DNA from: an uncultured Bartonella sp.
GTDB lineage: Bacteria; Pseudomonadota; Alphaproteobacteria; Rhizobiales; Rhizobiaceae
Length of the DNA: 63,687 nucleotides
Direction: 5' to 3'
NCBI RefSeq assembly: GCF_945285465.1
Contig: NZ_CALYQK010000004.1
Location: 1 to 63,687, forward strand
In this document: positions 23,395 to 32,546 of the stretch, piece after piece
How the letters are laid out: every line of letters begins with the position of its first letter
How positions within the stretch are numbered: position 1 is the stretch's first letter
Program-made: the position numbers and the translations under genes
Notes under the pieces: generated by a model
The model's database searches: none
What the model was told of the DNA's origin: nothing
What the model saw: the letters and a program-made list of their open reading frames with translations, nothing else

Positions 23395-24696
23395 ATGGAA
23401 AAAGAATTCATACAACGAACATCCACCTATTCGCGTCGGCTGCGTTCAACAACGCTGGTTCGCATCCGCTGGCTTGCCATTTTTTGTCAGACGATGACCA
23501 TTGTTTTCGTTTCTGTGTACCTTGGGTTCAAAGTACCCATCATTCCCTGTGCAATCTTGATCGGCCTGTCAATTTGGCTCAATGTTTTTCTTACTTTCTA
23601 TTATTCTATCAATGACCGCCTTTCATCAACAGTGGCGACAGCCATCCTCGGGATTGATGTATTGCAATATGCTGCCTTACTTTATTTGACCGGTGGCCTA
23701 CAAAATCCGTTTTCATTACTTTTGATTGCACCGGCCGTCATTTCTGCGACATCGCTGCCGGGAAAACACATTATCTTTCTCAATTTTCTCGTCATTATTC
23801 TTGCAAGTATTCTTTCCACTTATTCCGAACCGCTACCATGGTACCCGGGTCGGATGATTGAAACACCTCGACTCCTTGTAGATGGTATCTGGACAGCAAT
23901 TGTTTCATCCCTTTTATTTATTACCACCTATGGCTATCGTGTTGCTGAAGAAACACGTAGCCTTGCCGACGCCCTCAATGCCACCGAGCTTGTTCTGCAA
24001 CATGAAAAGCACTTGTCGGAACTTGACGGTTTGGCCGCTGCTGCCGCCCATGAGCTTGGCACACCGTTGGCAACAATCCAGCTTGTCGTCAAGGAAATGT
24101 ATAACGGTTTGAAAAACGACCCGGTCGTCGGTGACGACCTGAACTTGCTGCTCAGCCAGACGGAACGCTGCCGCAATATTCTGAAACGCCTGACCACTCT
24201 TTCCAGCGAAGGTGAGGAACATCTTTCGCATCTTACATTATTGGAATTGTTAGAAGAAGTATCCGAGCCATTACGCGAATTCGGCATTGATATTATTACG
24301 CAAAAAGATGAAACAAGCGGTGAGGAACCAATCTTTCCGCGCAATCCCGGTATTCTGTACGGACTTGGCAATCTTCTGGAAAATGCCGTTGATTTTGCCC
24401 GTAGCAAAATTATCATCCGATATAAATGGAATGAAAAATATGTGGCACTCACCATTATCGACGATGGGCATGGTTATGACCCGTCTATTCTCGACCGCAT
24501 TGGCGAGCCTTATACAACAAGCCGCCATGCCGACAGTCAGGGCGGGGGCCTGGGGCTTGGACTGTTTATTGCCAAAACGCTTCTTGAAAGATCAGGGGCA
24601 CTCCTGCGTTTTAGAAACAGCCCGAAAAAAGAGTTCGGTGCGGAAGTCTATCTGGCCTGGAGCAGAAAAAGCCTGAATAACGATAAGCAGATTTGA
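23395..24696 (+). CDS. regB: redox sensor histidine kinase RegB/PrrB (ActS)
   Basis: Membrane sensor kinase that phosphorylates RegA in response to redox state of the quinone pool and oxygen. I prefer the ATG at 23395 over an upstream in-frame ATG at 23350, because the shorter form (433 residues, MEKEFIQ) begins as the family does. About six membrane segments span residues 20-180. The phosphoacceptor region AAAAHELGTPLATIQ near 216 is the hallmark of this family. The HATPase domain follows with NLLENAVDFA, DDGHGYD and GGGLGLGLFIAK. The redox-active cysteine usually found after the H-box may be the one in QTERCRNIL near 262. The response regulator regA follows 75 bases downstream. Confidence 0.93.
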   Translation: MEKEFIQRTSTYSRRLRSTTLVRIRWLAIFCQTMTIVFVSVYLGFKVPIIPCAILIGLSIWLNVFLTFYYSINDRLSSTVATAILGIDVLQYAALLYLTGGLQNPFSLLLIAPAVISATSLPGKHIIFLNFLVIILASILSTYSEPLPWYPGRMIETPRLLVDGIWTAIVSSLLFITTYGYRVAEETRSLADALNATELVLQHEKHLSELDGLAAAAAHELGTPLATIQLVVKEMYNGLKNDPVVGDDLNLLLSQTERCRNILKRLTTLSSEGEEHLSHLTLLELLEEVSEPLREFGIDIITQKDETSGEEPIFPRNPGILYGLGNLLENAVDFARSKIIIRYKWNEKYVALTIIDDGHGYDPSILDRIGEPYTTSRHADSQGGGLGLGLFIAKTLLERSGALLRFRNSPKKEFGAEVYLAWSRKSLNNDKQI

Positions 24697-24771
24697 CATT
24701 TTGTCGCAGTCAAGGCTAATGTTGCCATCCACGCTGTTATTGCCCGATCAAGACCAGATAAAGGATGATGC

Positions 24772-25332
24772 ATGACGGATAATGAACATAATCAGAATGC
24801 CATCGGGGCCGATGCCACCTTGCTTCTGGTTGACGATGATAAGCCGTTTCTTCACCGTTTAGCGCGCGCTATGGAAGCACGCGGTTTTGATGTAACAATG
24901 GCCGAGTCCGTTCAGGACGGAATTGCCCATGTCCGGTTTAAACCGCCGGCATTTGCCGTTGTTGATTTGAAGTTGGGCGACGGCAACGGGCTGGATGTTA
25001 TTGAAGAAATCCGCAAGCGCCGCAACGATACCCACATGATTGTGCTGACCGGCTATGGCAATATTGCTTCTGCTGTCAATGCTGTCAAGCTTGGTGCAAT
25101 CGACTATCTGTCAAAACCCGCCGATGCCGACGATATTTTTAACGCCCTCACCCGGCACGCCGGTGAAAAAGTGCCGGTGCCGGAAAATCCGATGTCGGCT
25201 GATCGCGTACGTTGGGAACATATCCAGCGCGTCTATGAAATGTGCGAACGCAACGTTTCCGAAACGGCCCGCCGGCTCAATATGCACCGGCGCACGTTGC
25301 AGCGCATTTTGGCCAAACGCGCACCGCGTTGA
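24772..25332 (+). CDS. regA: response regulator RegA/PrrA (ActR)
   Basis: DNA-binding partner of RegB, a global redox regulator in alphaproteobacteria. The 186-residue protein has a receiver domain with the acidic pair in LLLVDDDKPF, the phosphoacceptor Asp in FAVVDLKLGDG near residue 64, and the conserved Lys in DYLSKPADADD. A short linker with several prolines leads to a Fis-type helix-turn-helix at the C terminus (NVSETARRLNMHRRTLQRIL), nearly invariant in this family. It is cotranscribed with regB as judged by order and spacing. Confidence 0.95.
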   Translation: MTDNEHNQNAIGADATLLLVDDDKPFLHRLARAMEARGFDVTMAESVQDGIAHVRFKPPAFAVVDLKLGDGNGLDVIEEIRKRRNDTHMIVLTGYGNIASAVNAVKLGAIDYLSKPADADDIFNALTRHAGEKVPVPENPMSADRVRWEHIQRVYEMCERNVSETARRLNMHRRTLQRILAKRAPR

Positions 25333-25422
25333 TGGGCGAGGATAAATTTTTATAGAAAGCTGTGCTTGAAAAACGAGCGCGTAACAGGAAACTGGTGGCC
25401 ATTTTCAAAATAGCTGGCAAAA

Positions 25423-25468
25423 CTGCCGCCGCCTTACCGTCTTATTTAAAATCTAGCGGCAGCTTTTT
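25423..25468 (+). terminator. probable terminator of regB-regA
   Basis: A 7-bp GC-rich stem (25423-25429 with 25456-25462) encloses a 26-base loop and is followed by CTTTTT. The large loop lowers confidence. Confidence 0.45.
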
Positions 25469-25490
25469 CATCAGCCAAAAATTGGAACGT

Positions 25491-25994
25491 TCAGACCGTT
25501 TGATCATCGCCATCATTGGAAAGATCGAAACCTTCTAGCTCGGCTTTTGTCAGCCGACGCGCGGCAACACGCGAAAAACGCAACATAAGAGCTTTTCTGC
25601 TTGGCGATGACATACGGTGCTCGGGTGCCTCGCGCATAATATAACCATCAAAATCATCTGCCAGAATAAATCCGCAATCAGCAGGGAAAAGCTCCATTGC
25701 CACCCCGTTATGACTGGCAAAATAGAGCCGGTCACAATGGGCGCGATAATCTTGCCATTTATGGTCGGCCTTCAAATCTTCAATCGACGATTTGATTTCG
25801 ACAATTATCACTTCGCTTTTGCGCGTAATACCGACAAGGTCGGCACGTCGCCCGTCAGCAAGCGGCAACTCGCTCAAAACCGGTATTCCCAGCCTTAAAA
25901 ACAGCCTTTGCACGCCATGGCGTACCAATAATGCTTTTTCTGACTGGCGCCCGTCATCAAGAGGATGATCTTTATGAAGATTGATAATTGGCAT
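25491..25994 (-). CDS. mmcB: MmcB family DNA repair protein
   Basis: Member of the MmcB (COG5321) family; in Caulobacter the protein contributes to mitomycin C resistance. The 167-residue product shows the nuclease-like core with GRRADLVGITRKSEVIIVEIKSS near residues 48-70, where the Asp and the Glu-x-Lys resemble a PD-(D/E)xK active site. WQDYRAHCDRLYFA follows. No signal or membrane segment is present. It lies alone on the minus strand between regA and the esterase gene. The family assignment is firm, the nuclease activity is inferred from the motif. Confidence 0.88.
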   Translation of the reverse strand: MPIINLHKDHPLDDGRQSEKALLVRHGVQRLFLRLGIPVLSELPLADGRRADLVGITRKSEVIIVEIKSSIEDLKADHKWQDYRAHCDRLYFASHNGVAMELFPADCGFILADDFDGYIMREAPEHRMSSPSRKALMLRFSRVAARRLTKAELEGFDLSNDGDDQTV

Positions 25995-26018
25995 AGACGT
26001 TTTATCTTGGATGAAACC

Positions 26019-26738
26019 TTATTGGTGGTTGACACCGAGTTCGTTTAATTTGTTTTCAATGATTGGCAACATTTTTTCAACAATCAATGCCACACCCTGT
26101 TCATTCGGGTGCATACCATCTTCAAGCTGGAAATCTTTTTGTCCGGCGACGCCATCCATAAAAAACGGATAAAGAGTAACATGATATTTGTTGGCAAGGC
26201 GTTGATAGATCGAATTAAACTGGTCTGCTTTTTCTTTCCCCAAATTGGGCGCACTCTTCATGCCGGCCAGAATGACGGGTATTTTACGTTGTTGCAATCG
26301 TGCCAACATAAAATCAAGATTTTCTTCTGTTACTTTCGGGGAAATGCCCCGCAACATATCATTTGCACCAAGTTCGAGAATAACCAGTCCTGTACCATCG
26401 GGTACCGACCAGTCAATGCGCTCGCGTCCACCTGTTGTTGTGTCCCCGGAAACGCCGGCATTAACAATAGAAACGTTATAATTTTTTGCCTCGAGTGCAC
26501 TTTCAAGCTGAGAGGTAAAGGATTTATCGGCAGGTAGTTTATAACCGGCCATCAAACTGTCGCCAACCCCGACAATCTGAAAAGGACTTTGAGGAGCCAG
26601 ATCGTCATCCAGAACAGGTACTTCCATTTCTTCCTGTCCGGGTTCGATTGTTGGTCCGCTTTCTTGCGCGTAAGAAGGCAAAAATATAAAAAGGCCTAAA
26701 AAAAGCCCGATAATAGCGCATAATGATGATCGCAACAT
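26019..26738 (-). CDS. tesA: periplasmic SGNH/GDSL arylesterase (TesA-like)
   Basis: Secreted serine esterase/lysophospholipase-type hydrolase. The 239-residue precursor starts with a signal peptide (LCAIIGLFLGLFIFLPSYA) and has a short acidic linker. The SGNH blocks follow: VGDSLMAGY with the nucleophile Ser, GVSGDTTTGG, LGANDMLRG, and the catalytic Asp and His in DGMHPNEQG. The gene diverges from the ABC exporter pair, an arrangement common in proteobacteria, where esterase and YbbA/YbbP-type exporter flank a shared promoter region of about 70 bases. Natural substrate unknown. Confidence 0.9.
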   Translation of the reverse strand: MLRSSLCAIIGLFLGLFIFLPSYAQESGPTIEPGQEEMEVPVLDDDLAPQSPFQIVGVGDSLMAGYKLPADKSFTSQLESALEAKNYNVSIVNAGVSGDTTTGGRERIDWSVPDGTGLVILELGANDMLRGISPKVTEENLDFMLARLQQRKIPVILAGMKSAPNLGKEKADQFNSIYQRLANKYHVTLYPFFMDGVAGQKDFQLEDGMHPNEQGVALIVEKMLPIIENKLNELGVNHQ

Positions 26739-26809
26739 TGGTTTACCTCTGTGCGTGAAGTATAATCATAACCATAATTGAGTATGTGACATAAGAACAG
26801 GAGTTATTT

Positions 26810-27499
26810 GTGGCAAAGGTCGTTGTTGAACTAAAAAATATCGATCTTACTCTTGGTAATGGCACTTCACGTGTTCACGTTTTGAAAAATCTGTCGCTGA
26901 CGATTAGAGAGGCGGAGACTGTCGGCATTGTCGGGCCTTCCGGTTCAGGAAAGTCAACTCTTCTCATGGTTCTTGCAGGGCTTGAAAAAATTGACAGTGG
27001 CGAAATAACAATTGCTGGCACGCGCATTGACAAACTGGACGAAGATGAAGCGGCAATATTTCGCGGCAAAAATATCGGCATTGTTTTTCAGTCTTTCCAA
27101 CTTATCCCCAATATGACGGCCTTAGAAAATACTGCTGTTCCGCTAGAACTGTCGGGGCGCAAAGATGCCTTTGTTGTTGCAACGCGCGAACTTGAAGCTG
27201 TCGGACTTGGAGAACGTCTTAACCATTACCCGTCGGCATTATCTGGTGGCGAACAACAACGTGTTGCCATTGCGCGGGCACTGTCGCCCAATCCACGCAT
27301 TTTGGTCGCTGACGAACCAACGGGAAATCTTGATGCCGATACAGGAAAAATTATTGCCGATCTTATCTTTGAACGGGCAAAAGAGCATGGGCTGACGACA
27401 GTGCTCGTAACCCATGACCTCGGGCTTGCTGCCCGTTGCAAGCATCAGGTTCATGTCCGAAATGGCCAGATCGTGCAAGATAACGGGGCGGGGGCATGA
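26810..27499 (+). CDS. ABC transporter ATP-binding protein (YbbA/LolD type)
   Basis: Cytoplasmic ATPase of a MacB/LolD-superfamily exporter. The 229 residues carry Walker A GPSGSGKST near 42, the Q-loop (VFQSFQLIPNMTALEN), the ABC signature LSGGEQQR near 143, Walker B ILVADEPTGNLD and the H-loop histidine in VLVTHD. The stop codon overlaps the start of the permease gene (ATGA at 27496-27499), indicating translational coupling. The likely start ATPase substrates are unknown; a role in envelope lipid or protein traffic is only inferred from the family and the esterase next door. Confidence 0.92.
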   Translation: MAKVVVELKNIDLTLGNGTSRVHVLKNLSLTIREAETVGIVGPSGSGKSTLLMVLAGLEKIDSGEITIAGTRIDKLDEDEAAIFRGKNIGIVFQSFQLIPNMTALENTAVPLELSGRKDAFVVATRELEAVGLGERLNHYPSALSGGEQQRVAIARALSPNPRILVADEPTGNLDADTGKIIADLIFERAKEHGLTTVLVTHDLGLAARCKHQVHVRNGQIVQDNGAGA

Positions 27500-30048
27500 C
27501 ATGGCTTCACGAACTTTTTCTGGCATGGCGTTTTGCCTTGCGCGAAATGCGCGGTGGTCTTAAAGGATTTTATATTTTCATCGCTCTTATTGCACTTGGT
27601 GTTGCGGCAATTGGCGCCGTTGACAATGTTTCACGCAATATTTCGCATGAATTGCAAAATCAGGGTCGCACAATCCTTGCTGGCGATATGCGTTTCAGCC
27701 AGACCCAACGCCCGGCCAATGAAACCGAAATGGCCTTTTTTCAAAAAAATGGCAAAGTTTGCGAAACTATTTTGATGCGTTCTATGGCGCGGCGCGTTGA
27801 CAGCGATGACAGCACCCTTGTTGAAATAAAAGCCGTTGATAAATATTACCCGTTTTATGGCGAGTTAAAAACGACACCGCCGAACCGTTTGGAAAAATTA
27901 TTTGAAAAAGAAGACGGCCAGGAATATGGGGTTGTCGCCCAAAAGCTTCTTCTTGACCGATTACAACTTCATGTCGGTGACAAAATCAAAGTTGGTAACA
28001 TTAAACTTTCCATTCGTGCCGTTGTAGATGAAGAACCTGATCTACTTTCGGAAGGGTTCCAACTGGGGCCGCGTCTTTTCATGTCAACCGAGGCCTTAAA
28101 AACAACCGGACTTTTAGAGCCGGGCAGTCTGCGTAATTTCGTCTATAAAATTGCCTTTGCAATTAGTTCTGACGATCATTTGCAAAGGCTGAAACAACAA
28201 AGTGAAAAACAGTTTTCTAATAGCGAATGGTCGATACGAACGAGACTTGATGCCACACCGGTGCTTGCAAAAAACCTTGAACGTTTCACCAGTTTTTTGA
28301 CACTTATTGGCCTTACCGCTCTTATTGTCGGTGGTGTCGGGGTTGCTAACTCTGTGGCCACATATATGGATGAAAAACGCAACGTCATTGCCATTTTCAA
28401 GGCACTCGGCGCAAGTTCGCGCATGATTATGGAAATCTATTTTTCACAAATCATGCTCATCGCGTTAATAGGAATTGCCATAGGGCTTTGTTTTGCTATT
28501 GTTACCCCGTTTGTTGCAAGCCTTATCGTCAGCCATTACCTGCCATTCTTTACCCACGCGCGGATTTATCCGGTAAGTTTGTTGCTAGCCCTTGTCTTCG
28601 CTGTGCTGACCACTGCGGCATTTGCCTTTATTCCGTTGTCGCGCGCCCGTTATATTTCTGTCACCACGCTGCTTCGTCCCTTTGTTGCCTCTTATAAAAT
28701 AAACCATGAAAAAAGCTCTTTGGTAATCGTCGCCATTTTATTTATAACAATAGTATTATTGGCTGTATGGAGTGCATCCGACCATCGCATGGCGGCATTA
28801 TTTCTTGTTGCCGTTACTGCTGTTTTTGTTGTTTTGCGACTTCTCGCCGCACTCATTTCTTCGGTTGCCAGAAAATGCGCCCATGCCCGTTCACCGGTTT
28901 TACGTCTGGCAATTACCAATATTTACCGTCCGGGTTCAATTACGCCTTCTGTTGTGCTGGCACTTGGGCTTGGTTTGACATTACTTGTCACCCTTTCCTC
29001 AATCGATAGCAATTTGCGTGCCGTACTTACTGATTCGGTTCCCGAGAAAACCCCGGATTTTTTCTTTATGGATATCCGCAAGAGTGATGCCGAAAATTTT
29101 TCCCGTTTTCTCAAAGACAAAGATCCGCAAGGCCTGTTAAAAATAATGCCGACGTTACGCGCTCGTATTACCAAACTTAACAATGTTGCAGCAAAGGATG
29201 TCAAAGTTTCTGAAAATAGTGAATGGGTGTTGCGTGGTGACCGCAATATTACCTATTCAGAAAAGATGCCGGAAAACACTGTTTTATCGGAAGGAAAATG
29301 GTGGAACGGACAAGACGGCAATAATAGTGAAATTTCTTTTTCGCAACGCGAAGCGCGTGGACTTCACTTGAAACTTGGAGATACTGTCACCGTCAATATT
29401 CTCGGGCATGAAATCACTTCCAGAGTTACCAGTTTGCGCGATGTCGACTGGGACTCTTTCAATATGAATTTTGTCATGATTTTTTCTCCAAATACGTTGA
29501 AAAACGCTCCGCATGTTTTTCTTGCAACGTTCAAGAGCGGCAATGATACATTCGTTGACGAGGCGCAGATAATGCGCGATATTGCACACAATTTCCCTTC
29601 AATCACTATTGTGCCAGTGCATCAGCTTCTTGGTGATGCACGTAAAATTGTCGGTGAAATTGGCATGGCAATCCGCGTTTCATCATTCATTGCTATTCTG
29701 GCTGCTATTTTGGTGCTTATCGGCACCCTTTCGGCCAGCAACCGCGCGCGCATCCATGATGCGGTGATTTTAAAAACTCTCGGGGCTACCCGCAAAATGC
29801 TTTTGAAGGCCTATCTTTATGAATATGCCATTATCGGTTGTGTGACGGCAATTTTTGCGTCGCTCGCCGGCGAACTAGCAGGCTCGCTCATTGCACGCTA
29901 CCAAATGGACATAGACAACATTCATATCACTGCCGGAACAGGTTTTGTTGTAATAGTTGCCGCTTTAATTTTGACCATCGGCTTTGGTTTGCTTGGCACA
30001 TGGCACATTCTGGGTGAAAAACCGTCGCGTTTTCTGAGAGAATTATAG
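27496..30048 (+). CDS. ABC transporter permease (YbbP type)
   Basis: Large permease partner of the preceding ATPase. The 850-residue protein has an N-terminal membrane segment (GFYIFIALIALGVAAIGAV) and a periplasmic MacB-like region. Two FtsX domains follow, each with about four membrane segments, near residues 260-400 and 720-850. In both, the FtsX hallmark is visible: VIAIFKALGASSRMI and DAVILKTLGATRKML. The duplicated FtsX organisation and length match YbbP. The first ATG overlaps the upstream stop. Confidence 0.92.
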   Translation: MTWLHELFLAWRFALREMRGGLKGFYIFIALIALGVAAIGAVDNVSRNISHELQNQGRTILAGDMRFSQTQRPANETEMAFFQKNGKVCETILMRSMARRVDSDDSTLVEIKAVDKYYPFYGELKTTPPNRLEKLFEKEDGQEYGVVAQKLLLDRLQLHVGDKIKVGNIKLSIRAVVDEEPDLLSEGFQLGPRLFMSTEALKTTGLLEPGSLRNFVYKIAFAISSDDHLQRLKQQSEKQFSNSEWSIRTRLDATPVLAKNLERFTSFLTLIGLTALIVGGVGVANSVATYMDEKRNVIAIFKALGASSRMIMEIYFSQIMLIALIGIAIGLCFAIVTPFVASLIVSHYLPFFTHARIYPVSLLLALVFAVLTTAAFAFIPLSRARYISVTTLLRPFVASYKINHEKSSLVIVAILFITIVLLAVWSASDHRMAALFLVAVTAVFVVLRLLAALISSVARKCAHARSPVLRLAITNIYRPGSITPSVVLALGLGLTLLVTLSSIDSNLRAVLTDSVPEKTPDFFFMDIRKSDAENFSRFLKDKDPQGLLKIMPTLRARITKLNNVAAKDVKVSENSEWVLRGDRNITYSEKMPENTVLSEGKWWNGQDGNNSEISFSQREARGLHLKLGDTVTVNILGHEITSRVTSLRDVDWDSFNMNFVMIFSPNTLKNAPHVFLATFKSGNDTFVDEAQIMRDIAHNFPSITIVPVHQLLGDARKIVGEIGMAIRVSSFIAILAAILVLIGTLSASNRARIHDAVILKTLGATRKMLLKAYLYEYAIIGCVTAIFASLAGELAGSLIARYQMDIDNIHITAGTGFVVIVAALILTIGFGLLGTWHILGEKPSRFLREL

Positions 30049-30202
30049 GCTGGCAAATGCAGTCAAAGACTTGTAATTTTTGCAATTCATGCCCATAATA
30101 GCAGATAGGCATGCTGGGGTTCCACCAGCGGCGCCTGGGTTGCGTGGGGAAAATGGTCCATCGCCCGACACCGTATGGAACACAAGCTAGAGGATTATTT
30201 AT

Positions 30203-30973
30203 ATGGCTGATTTTAGAAATTTACGCCCAACTACAACTATTCAGGCTGATGCTTCCATCGACCAAGGTTTGCGCAGTTATATGCTCGGCGTTTATAACGC
30301 AATGGCAATCGGACTCGTGATTACGGGTATTGCTGCTTTCGTTATTGCATCACTGGCAACAAGCAGTGACCCGACACCTTACATGTTACCGAATGGTGTT
30401 CATCTTACATCATTTGGCGTTACATTTTATACCTCGCCATTTGCGTATGTTGTAATGTTTGCCCCGCTGATTGCGGTATTCTTTTTAAGCTTTAAGATTG
30501 AATCGCTCACCACAAGTTCGGCGCGCACATTATTCTTTATCTATGCAGCGCTGGTTGGTTTGTCACTGTCATCTATCGTTTTGCGTTATACGCCGGCAAG
30601 CATCACCCAGACTTTCTTCATTACGGCAGCAGCTTTCGGCTCCCTTTCGCTTTATGGCTACACGACAAAGCGCGATTTGACCGGAATAGGTTCGTTCCTG
30701 TTCATGGGGCTGATCGGTCTTCTTCTTGCCATGATTGTCAATCTTTTTCTCGGCTCGAATGCATTGCAATTTGCCATTTCGATTATCGGTGTTCTCATTT
30801 TCGCCGGTCTGACCGCCTATGATACACAGACAATCAAGGTTTTGTATTATGAAGGTGATGAAGCTGAAACACGTGGCCGCAAGGTTGTTATGGGTGCGTT
30901 GACACTTTATCTTGATTTCATCAATATGTTCGTCTTTTTATTGCAGTTCCTCGGTCAAAATCGTAATTCCTGA
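30203..30973 (+). CDS. Bax inhibitor-1/YccA family membrane protein
   Basis: Integral membrane protein of the BI-1 family, which includes pH-dependent calcium leak channels and FtsH-associated YccA. The 256-residue product has about seven hydrophobic segments. It carries the family's SSIVLRYTPASITQTFFITAAAFG core (about residues 118-140) and a C-terminal part with the acidic residues of LIFAGLTAYDTQTIK and YLDFINMF that form the family's di-aspartyl pH sensor region. A good AGAGGA ribosome-binding sequence precedes the ATG, and a strong terminator follows. Confidence 0.92.
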   Translation: MADFRNLRPTTTIQADASIDQGLRSYMLGVYNAMAIGLVITGIAAFVIASLATSSDPTPYMLPNGVHLTSFGVTFYTSPFAYVVMFAPLIAVFFLSFKIESLTTSSARTLFFIYAALVGLSLSSIVLRYTPASITQTFFITAAAFGSLSLYGYTTKRDLTGIGSFLFMGLIGLLLAMIVNLFLGSNALQFAISIIGVLIFAGLTAYDTQTIKVLYYEGDEAETRGRKVVMGALTLYLDFINMFVFLLQFLGQNRNS

Positions 30974-31017
30974 TTTCCAGAAACGCAATTCTTGACTTAT
31001 TGACTGCTGTTTATGTG

Positions 31018-31051
31018 AAAACCCCGTCTTATCCGAGATGGGGTTTTATTT
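31018..31051 (+). terminator. rho-independent terminator of the Bax inhibitor-1 gene
   Basis: A 12-bp stem with one G-T pair (31018-31029 with 31036-31047) is followed by ATTTTA. The 5' arm begins with AAAA, so it could also work for transcription from the other side. Confidence 0.85.
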
Positions 31052-31308
31052 TACTACCATTGCCTTGTCCTAAAACCAGTGCCTCTGACCACAAGCTATA
31101 TCAATCTCGTTGAAATAGTATAAAAGACAAATTTCCGGAAAAAACTGCCGAACCAGTTGCTATTGCCCGTTTGTAACAAAAGATGAATATTATTTTGTCG
31201 TTTTCTCGATATTGTTTATCGAGATTATCGGATTTTTACAAACAGATATCGAACAAAACCGGGCATTTTTTATCGCCATAAGGCCATCGTTGTTGGAAGA
31301 GTTATAAA

Positions 31309-31640
31309 CCAAGCCGGCCATCGCGATATCTTTTTGAAAAACTGTACTCTGACGCCGTTCGTCGTTATGCTTTCTGCCAATAATGAAGAGCTGATGGGCT
31401 TGCTTGTTCGTAAGCGGTTGATACACGAATGATCTTTATCTCACTATCGTTATGACCATCTGACGCTTTACCGGAGGTATTCCACAAAATAGAAAATAAA
31501 CCGCAAGATGCCTTTTATTCGCTATGGCCTGACGCATAAAAGGCAATATGCTGGTATCTTATGAGGTGAAAATACCGTGCACCGGCCTATCCGTGCCGTA
31601 GGCGGTTTTTGATAGAATTAATGAGCGCTATATCAACCAC
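31309..31640. repeat. direct repeat, copy 1, degenerate coding-like sequence
   Basis: This stretch matches 32547-32801 in the same orientation at roughly 85-90% by eye over its best part (31321-31454). Copy 1 contains 72 bases (31455-31526) missing from copy 2. The extra block is bounded by TCGTTATG and TCGCTATG, so copy 2 looks like a deletion between short direct repeats. On the minus strand one frame is open for about 78 codons and includes FQKDIAMAGL, faintly like the (P)EDIAVxGF stretch of LacI-type regulators. It probably represents gene debris duplicated around the orphan gene between the two copies. Confidence 0.65.
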
Positions 31641-31792
31641 ATTAGGCTAGAATGAAAAGAATTGATGGATCAAAGAAGGTTCGACACCCGTATATTCGCG
31701 CTATTTTAACGAGCGTGCCGATAATTTCTGTACTAATTTGAGCTCAAAAAAGAAAGAAAGATAAATTTACATTTTCAAAAAAACATTCAAAA

Positions 31793-32161
31793 TTATAAAT
31801 TCTTCAATTCTATGCTTATATTTAAACATTTTTTATCTTCTGTATTTAGATTCAAAAACTTTCTGATTTTAGCAGACGATACTTCATCAGTAGCAATAGT
31901 ATCTATGATGCTATCATAAAGTATATCTTCTAACACTATCCATATCGGATAACTATTGCTGGTTGGAACACCTTTCGGATTATCTTCGTTACCGTTCCAT
32001 CGAAAAACAATAACTTTATCTTTCTCTTGCCTATCATCAATATTCGTATCCCACCAACCCATAGCGTATGAACATTTTCCTTCACCGTCATCGCGTATAA
32101 CTTCTTGCATTATCCACCTCGATTGAGGCGCTACAACATCTTGTGGTTTGATATAGCTCAT
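31793..32161 (-). CDS. small hypothetical protein, unrecognised, AT-rich
   Basis: I do not recognise this protein. The frame opens at 32212, but the ATG at 32161 (MSYIKPQDVVAP) is preceded by a GAAGA-like ribosome-binding sequence and is preferred, giving 122 residues. It is soluble, without signal peptide or membrane segment. Aromatic and polar residues cluster in SRWIMQEVIRDDGEGKCSYA and in VIVFRWNGNEDNP, and the C terminus is charged and helical. The composition is clearly more AT-rich than neighbouring genes, and the gene sits between two direct repeats in a gene-poor stretch, which suggests acquired DNA. The regular frame, lack of low complexity and plausible start argue for a real gene. 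A toxin-immunity type cargo protein is one possibility, with nothing direct to support it. Confidence 0.6.
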   Translation of the reverse strand: MSYIKPQDVVAPQSRWIMQEVIRDDGEGKCSYAMGWWDTNIDDRQEKDKVIVFRWNGNEDNPKGVPTSNSYPIWIVLEDILYDSIIDTIATDEVSSAKIRKFLNLNTEDKKCLNISIELKNL

Positions 32162-32212
32162 TTTATCATTTCTTCTTTTGCATCCCAAAAAAGGATAAAA
32201 CCGGATTTCCAT

Positions 32213-32546
32213 TTAATTTTTTTGTTAGTAAAAGTATTTTATAGTTGTCATGGTTCGCCTATGACTTACTGAAATTTGTAAAAACTTCTCATCTCATACA
32301 ACTCAATATATTATTCTACGAATAATAATTCACATCAAACAAATTTTCAATAAATTTTTGAAATTTATTCAACAATTAAGCCAAAATTATTTTTAATTCA
32401 ACGTCTGAAATTCTATTTATAAGGCGGCTGCCAAAATAATTTCTTACCATGTTACTTATAACATTTCGTTGATGCACCGTAAAAAAATGAAACTGGCCTC
32501 ATATTCGGGCGTTTATTGTGCCCTTTTTATAGAAAATCAATGGAGA
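32213..32546. other. AT-rich intergenic stretch
   Basis: Very AT-rich sequence upstream of the orphan small gene (minus strand), likely to contain its promoter. No repeat other than short A/T runs and no coding signal was recognised. Confidence 0.5.

Noticed and set aside
31190-31426. 78-codon minus-strand frame in repeat copy 1
   Set aside because: It is not open in the second repeat copy in the same way and has no start context. Treated as gene debris.
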